From the NCBI GenBank assembly GCA_046497075.1, contig JAWOGF010000038.1, positions 4,921 to 68,920 of the forward strand: a stretch of 64,000 nt of DNA, given 5' to 3'. Source of the stretch: Saliniplasma sp046497075. Its GTDB lineage: Archaea > Thermoplasmatota > Thermoplasmata > Halarchaeoplasmatales > Halarchaeoplasmataceae. Position numbers and translations under genes: made by a program. The notes under the pieces are model-generated. The model saw nothing but the letters and a program-made list of their open reading frames with translations, was not told the origin of the DNA and searched no databases. The number at the start of each line of letters is the position of its first letter. The first letter of the stretch is position 1. Positions 8,242 through 15,879 of this stretch are shown in pieces.

Positions 8242-10028
8242 GAGGTGGCTTCGGTAGAAGGATCCGTTCAGATAGTGAAGAAGATTTTTCTATCAAGAAG
8301 TTGGATAAAAGAGCTTTGAAGTTTTTATTCAGATATCTAAAAGAGCACAAAAAGATGCTTTTTTTATCAATCTCAGCGATGATCCTGATGATTTTAGCTA
8401 GTCTAGCAGGACCATTTTTGATAAAGATAGCTATAGATGAATATATCATGAAAGGTGATATGGAGGGTTTAACGTTCATATCCATCCTCATGATACTGGC
8501 ATACGGTGCGTACTGGCTGTTTTCGTATTTTCAAACATATCTTTCTAACTACATAGGCCATACCATAGTCGGAGATATCCGTGAAGATCTCTATGAACAC
8601 CTACAAAATCTATCTATCGACTTTTTCAGGAAACATGACACAGGAGATGTTATGGCCCGTGTCACCCACGATGTCAATGCTTTATCCGAGCTAGTCTCTA
8701 CGGGATTCGTGCATCTTTTGAGTGACCTTTTCACACTCGTAGGTATAATCATCGTAATGCTCTATCTGGATTACAGATTGGCTCTAGTAAGCATTATAAC
8801 AATACCTTTCATATTCTTCGTGGTTTATTTCTTGGGTAAAAAAATGCGTTCAGCATACAGAGATGTTAGAGAAAGATTGGCTGAACTGAACGCAGATGTA
8901 GAGCAGAATCTTTCCGGGATAAGGCTGATCCAGGCCTTGAACAGAGAGTCCAAAAACGAAGGAGAATTCAGTAAACTCAGCTGGAAGAATTTAAAAGCCA
9001 ATCTTAAAGCGGCCTCATACTTCTCTCTGCTGTTCCCGATAATGACTTTGAGTAAAGTTCTTGGGGAGGCACTGGTACTTGGATACGGTGGATGGGGGAT
9101 CGTTCAGGGTACAGTGACTCTTGGAGTGTTGATAGCCTTTATGGATTACGTACGCAGATTCTTCGGACCTCTAGCCGATATGAGCCAGGTGTTTAATACT
9201 TATCAGTCTGCAGGGGCTTCTTTAGACCGCATATACGAGTACATGTCTATTGAAACGTCTATTAAAGAGTCGGATGAACCAAAATCACCTGAAGGTGAAA
9301 TAGAAGGTAAAGTAGATTTCGAAGATGTAGACTTCAGCTATGGGGAGGAAAGGATCATCGATGATCTGAACCTTCATATCGAATCAGGAGAAAACTTCGC
9401 ACTTGTTGGATCCACTGGTGCAGGTAAAACAACGCTCGCGAACTTACTGACAAGACTATACGATGTGGATGAAGGGAAGATAAAGATAGATGGTATCGAT
9501 ATAAGAGATTATTCGACTAAAGAACTTCGAAAGATCATATCCATCGTACCACAAAATGTGTTCCTCTTTGATACTTCGATAAAAGAAAACATTCGTTTTG
9601 GAAAACCAGAAGCTACTATAGAAGAGATAAAAAAGATCACAAAAGAGATAAATGCACACGACTTCATCGAAGGCCTTCCTCGAGGATACGAAACCAGAGT
9701 TGGAGAAGAAGGTGTTAAACTTTCAGGAGGGCAGAAACAGCTCGTTTCTTTTGCTAGAGCGATGCTGGCAGGTCCTAAGATACTGATACTCGATGAGGCC
9801 ACATCTAGCGTTGACGCATATACCGAGGTCCTGATACAGAATGCGATGGACAAACTACTCAAAGGACGGACGGTTTTTATGATAGCACATCGGTTTGCTA
9901 CTCTTAATAAAGCAGATAGAATTGGGGTTTTAGAGAATGGTAAACTGATAGATACTGGTACTCATGAAGAACTGATGGAGCGAAACGATACTTACAGGAG
10001 ATTATATGAGAAACAGAGCGGGGGATAG
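8238..10028 (+). CDS. ABC exporter half-transporter, subunit B
   Basis: 596 residues, same domain order as its partner: membrane domain (about residues 35-320), then an ATPase with Walker A GSTGAGKTT (about 390), signature LSGGQ (about 494), Walker B ILILDEATSSVD and H-loop AHRFATL. In heterodimeric exporters one site is often degenerate, but both subunits here keep the catalytic glutamate after Walker B, so neither looks clearly inactive. Translation is coupled to subunit A by the ATGA overlap. Export substrate unknown. Confidence 0.93.
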   Translation: MRGGFGRRIRSDSEEDFSIKKLDKRALKFLFRYLKEHKKMLFLSISAMILMILASLAGPFLIKIAIDEYIMKGDMEGLTFISILMILAYGAYWLFSYFQTYLSNYIGHTIVGDIREDLYEHLQNLSIDFFRKHDTGDVMARVTHDVNALSELVSTGFVHLLSDLFTLVGIIIVMLYLDYRLALVSIITIPFIFFVVYFLGKKMRSAYRDVRERLAELNADVEQNLSGIRLIQALNRESKNEGEFSKLSWKNLKANLKAASYFSLLFPIMTLSKVLGEALVLGYGGWGIVQGTVTLGVLIAFMDYVRRFFGPLADMSQVFNTYQSAGASLDRIYEYMSIETSIKESDEPKSPEGEIEGKVDFEDVDFSYGEERIIDDLNLHIESGENFALVGSTGAGKTTLANLLTRLYDVDEGKIKIDGIDIRDYSTKELRKIISIVPQNVFLFDTSIKENIRFGKPEATIEEIKKITKEINAHDFIEGLPRGYETRVGEEGVKLSGGQKQLVSFARAMLAGPKILILDEATSSVDAYTEVLIQNAMDKLLKGRTVFMIAHRFATLNKADRIGVLENGKLIDTGTHEELMERNDTYRRLYEKQSGG

Positions 10029-10101
10029 ACAGTCCCAAATGAAAAACTACTAATAATAGGATATTATTAAAGTGAATCACTGAAATATTAGAGGCGTTAA
10101 C

Positions 10102-10395
10102 ATGACTATTGAAGAAATTAAAGAGGATAAAAATAAGATAGTAGGAAAGGCGGTCGAAAAGGACAAGAAGTTCATGGAGATGACAGTCGATATAATCACT
10201 GACTATTTTGAGAAGAATCCAGAGGGTTGTTCTTCCGGTAAGATGTGCCCAGAAGCACTAGTTGCTGAATGCACAGGGATGCCCTTCATAACGGAAACAA
10301 GGATCAAGCAAGTTTTGGATATAATGTACCACGAAGGATATCTCGAAAGGGAGATACCTGAAGGCACTGGAACTCCACACTACTCACTCAAATAA
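10102..10395 (+). CDS. Small wHTH-like protein, unknown function
   Basis: 97 residues. The N-terminus is charged and helical, followed by a Cys-containing middle (GCSSGKMCPEALVAEC, about residues 44-59) and a C-terminal part shaped like a winged helix (TETRIKQVLDIMYHEGYLEREI...YSLK). The three cysteines could bind a metal or act as a redox switch. It lies 73 bases after the ABC exporter and 11 bases before an ArsR-like regulator, so it probably belongs with the ABC-2 exporter operon downstream. No family recognised with certainty. Confidence 0.7.
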   Translation: MTIEEIKEDKNKIVGKAVEKDKKFMEMTVDIITDYFEKNPEGCSSGKMCPEALVAECTGMPFITETRIKQVLDIMYHEGYLEREIPEGTGTPHYSLK

Positions 10396-10406
10396 AGAGG
10401 CTTCAC

Positions 10407-10763
10407 ATGTGTTCAGATCCCAATTGTTCAAATCAGCCTCCAACGACTGAAAAGCCTAAAACCGAATTAGGAAAACGTATACAAGAACTCCAAGGTCTCG
10501 CTAAAGCCCTACACTGCCCCACCCGGTGGGACATAATTGATATCATCGGAACTGGGACAGCCAAAACCAAAGAGATAAAGAAGGGGTTGAAAGAACGGGG
10601 ATACGATATCACACAATCCGGATTATACTACCATCTTTCCGAGTTGAGAGAAGCTAGTTTAATCGAAGTAGAAGAATTTTTGGAAGAGGGGCAGGGTGCG
10701 CCCGAAAAAGTCTGGAAGTTGTCTAAAAAGAAGATAGGGATCGAACTTGTCTTTGGGGAGTAA
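10407..10763 (+). CDS. ArsR-like winged-helix transcriptional regulator
   Basis: 118 residues: a short Cys-containing N-terminus (MCSDPNCS), then a winged helix with TRWDIIDIIGTG, KTKEIKKGL and the recognition-helix region QSGLYYHLSELREASLIEVEE (about residues 70-90, split here), typical of ArsR/HTH_20 regulators. The ABC-2 ATPase starts five bases after its stop, behind a GGGGAG site inside this gene's 3' end, so it probably controls its own exporter operon. The two N-terminal cysteines hint at metal or redox sensing, which is inference. Confidence 0.82.
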   Translation: MCSDPNCSNQPPTTEKPKTELGKRIQELQGLAKALHCPTRWDIIDIIGTGTAKTKEIKKGLKERGYDITQSGLYYHLSELREASLIEVEEFLEEGQGAPEKVWKLSKKKIGIELVFGE

Positions 10764-10767
10764 TCCT

Positions 10768-11688
10768 ATGACTATATCCGTAGAAGCCAGCGGTCTCAGT
10801 AAAACCTTCGGTGATGTCGAAGCGGTAAAAGATGTTAGTTTCAACGTCGAGAAGGGAGAATTCTTCGGATTCTTAGGTCCGAACGGCGCCGGTAAAACCA
10901 CGACCATCAGGATGCTGACCGGGCTGATAACTCCTGATTCGGGTGAAGCTTTCATCGAGGGAGTAGATCCACATAAATATCCGATCCATGCGAAGATGAA
11001 CATGGGTGTGATCCCGGAATTCGGTAACATCTACGAGGATTTGACTGCGGAGGAGAACCTGCACCTGGCTGGAAAATTCTACGGGATGTCAAAAAAAGAA
11101 CGAGAGGAAAGGACCCGTGAGATATTGAAGATGATGAAACTAGAAGACCGGGCCAAAGACATACTTCAAAATTTTTCAAAAGGGATGAAACAACGCGTCA
11201 ATATAGGTTGTGCCATAATACATGAACCTCCTGTACTTTTCTTGGATGAACCGACCTCTGGCCTCGATGTTCAAAGTAAGAGGTTGGTCGTAGATATAAT
11301 TCAAAAGATGAAGAGAAGAGGAACCACCATATTCCTGACCACCCACAACATACAGGAGGCGAACGAACTCTGTGAAAGGGTGGGTATAATAAATAAGGGA
11401 AAACTGGTCGCTATCGACAGTCCAGAGAAGTTAAGGAATACATTCGATAAGACACAATCTATCGAGGTCTCGCTGGAAGGGGATCTTGATAAGGATGTGC
11501 TGCAGAACGATCATGTGAACAAGATAGAAAAATCCGGCGATAAGTTCACGATCTTTACGGATGATCCGGATATCACTGTGAAAAAGTTAGTAAAACTAAC
11601 TGATGAAGAAGATATACAGATAATATCTCTTAGTACACGCGGACCGAGTTTAGAAGAAGCCTTCGTAAGGTTGACGGGGGATAAATGA
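10768..11688 (+). CDS. ABC-2 type exporter ATP-binding protein
   Basis: 306 residues. Walker A GPNGAGKTT at about 37-45, signature FSKGM in place of LSGGQ (as in DrrA/NatA-type exporters), Walker B VLFLDEPTSGLD, and switch histidine TTHNI. The C-terminal 80 residues form the extra regulatory domain common in this family. The ATG at 10768 is preceded by GGGGAG at 10755-10760; a longer frame exists but lacks a site. Overlaps its membrane partner by four bases. Likely exports a drug, lipid or antimicrobial. Confidence 0.92.
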   Translation: MTISVEASGLSKTFGDVEAVKDVSFNVEKGEFFGFLGPNGAGKTTTIRMLTGLITPDSGEAFIEGVDPHKYPIHAKMNMGVIPEFGNIYEDLTAEENLHLAGKFYGMSKKEREERTREILKMMKLEDRAKDILQNFSKGMKQRVNIGCAIIHEPPVLFLDEPTSGLDVQSKRLVVDIIQKMKRRGTTIFLTTHNIQEANELCERVGIINKGKLVAIDSPEKLRNTFDKTQSIEVSLEGDLDKDVLQNDHVNKIEKSGDKFTIFTDDPDITVKKLVKLTDEEDIQIISLSTRGPSLEEAFVRLTGDK

Positions 11689-12434
11689 TGAGATATTCAG
11701 AATTCCTAAGGGGCGTCCTGACCACAGCTGAAAAGGATATCAAGATATACTACAAGAAACCACCCGTGATAATATTCGGTCTGCTGTTCCCGTTCCTGAT
11801 GTTTTTAGCGTTCTACATGGGTAGGGAGGTCGATCTAGCCCTATTCTTCCCTGGATTCCTGGCTATGACGCTGTTCTTCACTTCTTCTTCCGTGGGACCT
11901 TTGGTAACGCCGTGGGAAAGACAAGCGGGAACTTATGAAAGATTACTTTCCTATCCGGTCAACATAAAAGCGGTTTTGATGGGGGACATACTGGCAGGGT
12001 CTTTGTTCGGGATATCCATATCAACGGTCGTACTGATAAGCAGTTCCTTTTTCATACAGATTCAGGTCGTGAGCATTCCGATGCTGATACTTTCGGTGTT
12101 GCTTGGAGCTGTGGCTTTCTCGACTCTCGGTGTCCTCATATCCGCCCCGGCAACCACTTCACCATCGTCCATAATGATGCTCTCCAGTCTGATCAGATTT
12201 CCTCTCATCTTCATCAGCGGTATATTCATACCTCTGTCACAGATGGAGGGAGCCATGAGATACATGTCCTATCTCTCACCTTTGACTTATCTGGTGGATT
12301 CGTTCCATGCCGGTATAGGTGGGAACAATGTATTACCGATCTGGATGGGGTCGACCGCACTTATCACCATCAGCGTGATCTTCTACCTTTTAGCTGTTAA
12401 AATACATCATCAGAACATGACCAAAGGACTGTGA
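11685..12434 (+). CDS. ABC-2 type exporter permease
   Basis: 249 residues with six predicted membrane helices and the family's TPWERQAGTYERLLSYP cytoplasmic loop (about residues 75-92) followed by a GSLFGISI helix. Partner of the preceding ATPase (ATGA overlap). Its central part, bases 11886-12265, is duplicated almost exactly at 13350-13729 inside a chimeric fragment about 1.5 kb downstream, so the locus has undergone recent rearrangement. Confidence 0.9.
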   Translation: MMRYSEFLRGVLTTAEKDIKIYYKKPPVIIFGLLFPFLMFLAFYMGREVDLALFFPGFLAMTLFFTSSSVGPLVTPWERQAGTYERLLSYPVNIKAVLMGDILAGSLFGISISTVVLISSSFFIQIQVVSIPMLILSVLLGAVAFSTLGVLISAPATTSPSSIMMLSSLIRFPLIFISGIFIPLSQMEGAMRYMSYLSPLTYLVDSFHAGIGGNNVLPIWMGSTALITISVIFYLLAVKIHHQNMTKGL

Positions 12435-12481
12435 ATGAGATTCATATACTATAAAATTATCAGAACTAACTCGTCTTGAAT

Positions 12482-12568
12482 AGTTAACGTATATTCGTAA
12501 AACACGTTAATCACAGTTAACGTATTTTTAGTAGTACACACTAATCATAGTTAATATATTTACAATAG
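12482..12568. repeat. Degenerate 33-34 base tandem repeats (about 2.6 copies)
   Basis: Three consecutive units begin AGTTAACGTAT at 12482, AGTTAACGTAT at 12515 and AGTTAATATAT at 12549. The first two end in TTAATCAC or CTAATCAT. Units are AT-rich with a TTAA core, spaced 33 and 34 bases, about three helical turns. They lie between the ABC-2 permease and a small cold-shock-like gene on the other strand. They could be protein-binding iterons, a terminator region, or decaying sequence. Confidence 0.6.
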
Positions 12569-12580
12569 TCAAAGCACATT

Positions 12581-12709
12581 TTACTCTATTTTCTTAACGC
12601 TCACAGCTTTAAAACCACGTTCTCTCTGCTCACTATCGAATTCTACTCTATCTCCTTTATCCAGTGCCATCCTTTTCAACGGATCGAAGATTTTCACAGT
12701 TCCTTTCAT
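12581..12709 (-). CDS. 42-residue cold-shock-like protein lacking the central RNA-binding strands
   Basis: The minus strand encodes a 42-residue peptide behind a strong GGACGAGGGACC ribosome site. It begins MKGTVKIFDP, like the first strand of a cold-shock domain, and ends RGFKAVSVKKIE, like its last strand. The middle, which in CspA-type proteins carries the RNP1 and RNP2 motifs (GYGFI and VFVH), is absent: residues 11-20 read LKRMALDKGD. An in-frame loss of about 20-25 codons from a normal 65-residue Csp explains this. It may be a functional mini-protein or a pseudogene whose deletion happened to stay in frame. Confidence 0.6.
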   Translation of the reverse strand: MKGTVKIFDPLKRMALDKGDRVEFDSEQRERGFKAVSVKKIE

Positions 12710-12822
12710 AGGTCCCTCGTCCTTTTTGTTTTGTATAACTAGAAAGCAGTATATTTTATTATCGAAGCGTTCTTTATTAATAATCCAAAAGTAATAAATA
12801 ATATTATTTTATAAAAAAATGC

Positions 12823-13317
12823 ATGAAGGGAGGAGAAAATAAAGATCCTCATACTTCGGACTTTAAACACGCTGGGTTTTATTCTAGATATCTAGCTTTC
12901 AGGATCGATGCTATGGTAAGCGGAATTTTTATCACTCTACCGATACTGTTTTTATCTTTAGCTCATCTTGATGAAACTTATCAACTGATAATCGGAGTAA
13001 TAGTAGCGCTTTTCATTCCACAAATCCTATATTATACCATCCTTGAAGCAAAGTGGAACACCGCAGGTAAAAGTTTTGCAGGGATCAAAGTAGTAGATAG
13101 GAACGGGGATCAAATCACTTTCAAACAAGCTTTTATCCGGAACTTGGAAAAACTTATCTGGGTCATACCAGTAATCGGTCAGATATACGCCTATCTAAGT
13201 AGTCAAGCTATAAAATGGGATGATCAACGTTTTGGAGATGGTTGGGCAGATACTTATGTAATCAAAAAGAAAGAAATAAGAAGGGAACAGTACAGGCCGA
13301 GAAGAAGTAATTATTGA
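12823..13317 (+). CDS. RDD-family membrane protein
   Basis: 164 residues. The name-giving Arg-Asp pair is in the first helix region (RYLAFRIDAMVSG, about residues 21-33). Two to three hydrophobic helices follow, and the family AGKSFAGIKVVDRNG segment lies near residues 84-98. RDD proteins are small integral membrane proteins of unclear role, sometimes linked to Na+/H+ transport. It starts from an ATG behind an AT-rich stretch (12780-12815), consistent with a leaderless or short-leader message. It lies between the full ABC-2 permease and its partial copy. Confidence 0.85.
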   Translation: MKGGENKDPHTSDFKHAGFYSRYLAFRIDAMVSGIFITLPILFLSLAHLDETYQLIIGVIVALFIPQILYYTILEAKWNTAGKSFAGIKVVDRNGDQITFKQAFIRNLEKLIWVIPVIGQIYAYLSSQAIKWDDQRFGDGWADTYVIKKKEIRREQYRPRRSNY

Positions 13318-13349
13318 CGTGCCCCACTAAAAGGATTAACTCGTGAAAC

Positions 13350-13931
13350 TCTTCCGTAGGACCTTTGGTAACGCCGTGGGAAAGACAAGCGGGAACTTAT
13401 GAAAGATTACTTTCTTACCCAGTCAACATAAAAGCGGTTTTGATGAGAGATCTACTGGCGGGGTCATTGTTCGGGATATCCATCTCAACTGTCGTACTGG
13501 TGAGCAGTTCCTTTTTCATACAGCTTCAATTGTCAACCATTCCGATGCTGGTACTTTCGGTGTTGCTTGGAGCAGTGGCTTTCTCAACTCTCGGTGTCCT
13601 CATATCAGCAACAACTGCCACTTCACCTTCATCCATAATGATGCTCTCCAGTCTGATAAGGTTCCCTCTCATATTCATCAGCGGTCTATTCATACCTCTG
13701 TTAGAGATGGAGGGAGCCATGAGATACATAGCCTCTGAAACTGACGAGGAAGAAACTGACAGATTCTTGAACGGTAGGGAAGCATACTTCAACGATAATA
13801 TAGAGGGTTACGGATCCGAAGATGATGGAGGACTGCCGTTAAGCATTTCAACAATAACAATATTAGCTGTAGCTACTGTGGTACTCATATCTTTGACCGT
13901 CCTGGTCTGGTACGGCAGAAAGAAGAGATGA
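13350..13931 (+). pseudogene. Chimeric partial copy of the ABC-2 permease with a foreign C-terminus
   Basis: Bases 13350-13729 match 11886-12265 of the ABC-2 permease without indels and with only scattered substitutions. The first about 67 codons of the permease are missing; an in-frame TGA sits just upstream of the homology and no sensible start exists (the open frame begins at a TTG codon inside a conserved motif). After GAMRYI the sequence leaves the permease and continues in frame into an acidic stretch plus a terminal membrane helix (TILAVATVVLISLTVLVWYG) and GRKKR, the layout of a surface-protein C-terminal anchor. It therefore looks like a recombination product of a permease fragment and the tail of a secreted-protein gene. 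Confidence 0.75.
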
Positions 13932-13968
13932 AAGTTGAAATCAAACAACGGTGATAAAAGGAACTCAA

Positions 13969-14109
13969 GTGAGCGAAGATAAGTATATAGCTGTTGGTTA
14001 TGTTAACTGTCCGAGATATAATGATATACAGGTGGTCGGATTCCATGGACTTGAGGGTGCTTGGAATCTCCTAACGAGTTCACTACTAGTTTTAAATGAA
14101 GATAAGTAG
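13969..14109 (+). CDS. Possible 46-residue small protein
   Basis: GTG-initiated frame behind AAAAGGAACTCAA, just downstream of the chimeric permease fragment. The peptide has an even composition, with a KYIAVGYVNCPRYNDIQ stretch and an amphipathic end. Not recognised. It may be the remains of a larger gene in this rearranged zone. Confidence 0.3.
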   Translation: MSEDKYIAVGYVNCPRYNDIQVVGFHGLEGAWNLLTSSLLVLNEDK

Positions 14110-14164
14110 TTTACCAGTATCTGTATCTTGGAGTGGCCAAAGAGAGGATTAAGCGGTTTTATAT

Positions 14165-14632
14165 TCAAGACTCCTCCTTTTTCTTCTTGATGGTCCTGGG
14201 ACATTCCTCGATTTCACCTGTTTCATAATAATCTCTAAACCGTTCTAGCCACAGCGGTTTCTCGTGCCGATCGATAAATTCTACGAAGGATGTCAGTCTG
14301 TCCATAGTTTCATTCTTGACCACATGCTCTATCTCGCAGGCTTCTTTATCAGCTACATCTTCATCGAGTCCTAGGATCATCAGAAATTCTTTCAATGTTT
14401 CATGTTTTTTAGACAGCTTGATAGCTATCTTCTCTCCTTTTTCAGTGAGTGTCACACCACTGTACTTTTCATAGTTGACATAACCTCGGCCATCCAATTT
14501 TTTGAACATCTCTGAGACTGTAGATAACCCTAAATCGAGTTCTTGGGAAACGTCTTTCACCCTTGCATATCCCTTCTGATTAGATATATCGTATATCACT
14601 TCTAGATACTCCTCATATCTTTTAGATACCAT
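14165..14632 (-). CDS. DtxR-family metal-dependent regulator (feo-linked)
   Basis: 155 residues, clearly paralogous to the regulator at 3329-3766: YEEYLEVIYDISNQKGYARVKDV start, recognition helix LSTVSEMFKKLDGRGYV, and metal/dimer region ADKEACEIEH (about residues 93-102). Two-domain architecture without SH3-like extension. It has a Lys-rich tail (TIKKKKEES). It lies downstream of the feo operon on the same strand and probably has its own promoter; a perfect 11-base palindrome sits eight bases before its start. Likely the iron repressor of the adjacent uptake genes. Confidence 0.9.
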   Translation of the reverse strand: MVSKRYEEYLEVIYDISNQKGYARVKDVSQELDLGLSTVSEMFKKLDGRGYVNYEKYSGVTLTEKGEKIAIKLSKKHETLKEFLMILGLDEDVADKEACEIEHVVKNETMDRLTSFVEFIDRHEKPLWLERFRDYYETGEIEECPRTIKKKKEES

Positions 14633-14639
14633 TTTTCAC

Positions 14640-14650
14640 ACCGAGTCGGT
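14640..14650. promoter_or_regulatory. Palindrome before the DtxR gene (autoregulatory operator candidate)
   Basis: ACCGAGTCGGT is a perfect palindrome around a central G, positioned between an AT-rich promoter stretch (about 14655-14672) and the DtxR start at 14632. That is where a repressor would block initiation. It is followed on the plus strand by seven T, so it could alternatively act as a small terminator for plus-strand transcripts. Confidence 0.35.
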
Positions 14651-14688
14651 TTTTTTGTAAATATTAATCTATGTACTTCGAACATCAT

Positions 14689-15147
14689 TTATATCTGAAT
14701 TCTAGGTATGAACATACCAGTATTTTTCTTATATCTCTCATATTTTTCTTTATAAATTTCACTCATCTGTTTCTCTTCTATCTTGCTTATTGAGTACCAT
14801 ATAGGTAAGAATGCGACCATTATAACAAACCACAACCATGAGAAAAAGATTAATCCCAATCCGGTTAAGAATATGTAGATTGCGGTATACATAGGATGCC
14901 TGGCGTATTTGAAAGGTCCCTCTGTCAACAATGTTTTGTCAAAGAATGCCTTTCTCATGTAGTACGCGATATAGGGCCAAAGAGTCATCCCTATTACAGT
15001 TAAAAAACCTCCAAGTATAAGTAGAAATAAGTTATCGTTAAAATCCATGAAAGTACCTGTTATCTGCCAAGAAAAAACCAGTATACTGAACATCGTCATC
15101 CATGACGCCCTTGGTAAGATCTCTATGGATAGATTTTTCATATCCAT
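14689..15147 (-). CDS. Isoprenylcysteine/phospholipid methyltransferase-like membrane protein
   Basis: 152 residues with four to five hydrophobic helices. The signature GPFKYARHPMYTA near residues 86-98 matches the SAM-binding region of the ICMT/PEMT family (PF04191/PF04140). The C-terminal E-x-YKEKYERYKKN segment is also typical. Prokaryotic members modify lipids or small molecules; archaea lack known prenyl-Cys substrates. It is the last gene of the feo operon, one base after the FeoC-like gene, which is an unusual position for it; a functional link to iron uptake is not established. Confidence 0.82.
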   Translation of the reverse strand: MDMKNLSIEILPRASWMTMFSILVFSWQITGTFMDFNDNLFLLILGGFLTVIGMTLWPYIAYYMRKAFFDKTLLTEGPFKYARHPMYTAIYIFLTGLGLIFFSWLWFVIMVAFLPIWYSISKIEEKQMSEIYKEKYERYKKNTGMFIPRIQI

Positions 15148-15148
15148 A

Positions 15149-15394
15149 TTACAACTCCCCCTCTTTCTCTGTCACTTTATAAACCTTGAAAGAGATGTTC
15201 GAAGAGTTACACCCTATTGGGCAGCTACTGCATTTACTGCCACAGTTTACTTCTTTAAGATATCCTTGATATTTGAGAGATTCAACGATCGCTCTTACCG
15301 TACCTATCCCCATATCGAGTTCCTGACTTATCTCTGATAGGGATTTCCCCTCTTTGATTCTTGTAAGGATCGATCTTCTCTTACTCATCTTCAT
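15149..15394 (-). CDS. FeoC-like small regulator with Cys cluster
   Basis: 81 residues: an N-terminal helix-turn-helix (SLSEISQELDMGIGTVRAIVESLKYQGYL) followed by CGSKCSSCPIGC (about residues 51-62) with four cysteines in a CX3CX2CX3C arrangement. This is the FeoC plan, a winged helix plus an Fe-S-binding Cys loop, though the order of elements is looser than in enterobacterial FeoC. Located in the feo operon, it probably modulates FeoB or senses iron/oxygen. Confidence 0.75.
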   Translation of the reverse strand: MKMSKRRSILTRIKEGKSLSEISQELDMGIGTVRAIVESLKYQGYLKEVNCGSKCSSCPIGCNSSNISFKVYKVTEKEGEL

Positions 15395-15878
15395 CTACCT
15401 TCAATGTGTCTTTATCATTTTCTCTTGCTAGATCCCCTTTCAGTTGATGGATCCTCACATAGTAAAGTACTACCAGTGAAAATGGAAGTACAAATAATGA
15501 GGGAGGATACGGTCCAGAGTAAGAAGCTGTGAACCCGGCCCATGTTTTGAACCAACTGCCGTCACCACCAGGTATCGATCCCAGGAAAGTGCTGATAAGG
15601 TACATCCCAGCTAAAACCCAAATCATCATACTGGCCATCACCATCTTAGCCTGCTGATGGATTTCCTTGAAATTTTTCACGCTGTATATGTAAAACCCAC
15701 CTGCAAAGAACAGTATCAGTCCCTTCCAAAGCAGGAAGTCACCTGTTATTATCATCGGACCTATTTCTACAGGTATTCCCAGTAACCCTGAGACGATCTC
15801 AACTATTCCAAGGACTAGAACTGCTGCACCGAATATCCCAAAGTAGATGCTGCCGAACCTATACTTTTCTTCTTTCAT
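15381..15878 (-). CDS. Four-helix membrane protein of the feo operon, unknown
   Basis: 165 residues with four hydrophobic helices (about 10-32, 45-68, 78-100, 128-142) and a charged C-terminus. No family recognised. It starts one base before the end of the FeoB membrane half (15880) in operon order and overlaps the FeoC-like gene by 14 bases, so it is co-expressed with iron transport. It may be an accessory subunit of FeoB or an unrelated passenger. Confidence 0.75.
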   Translation of the reverse strand: MKEEKYRFGSIYFGIFGAAVLVLGIVEIVSGLLGIPVEIGPMIITGDFLLWKGLILFFAGGFYIYSVKNFKEIHQQAKMVMASMMIWVLAGMYLISTFLGSIPGGDGSWFKTWAGFTASYSGPYPPSLFVLPFSLVVLYYVRIHQLKGDLARENDKDTLKVDEDE

Positions 15879-15879
15879 A

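Noticed and set aside
12482..12568. CRISPR array
   Set aside because: Units are contiguous and degenerate, without unique spacers, and no cas gene is near.
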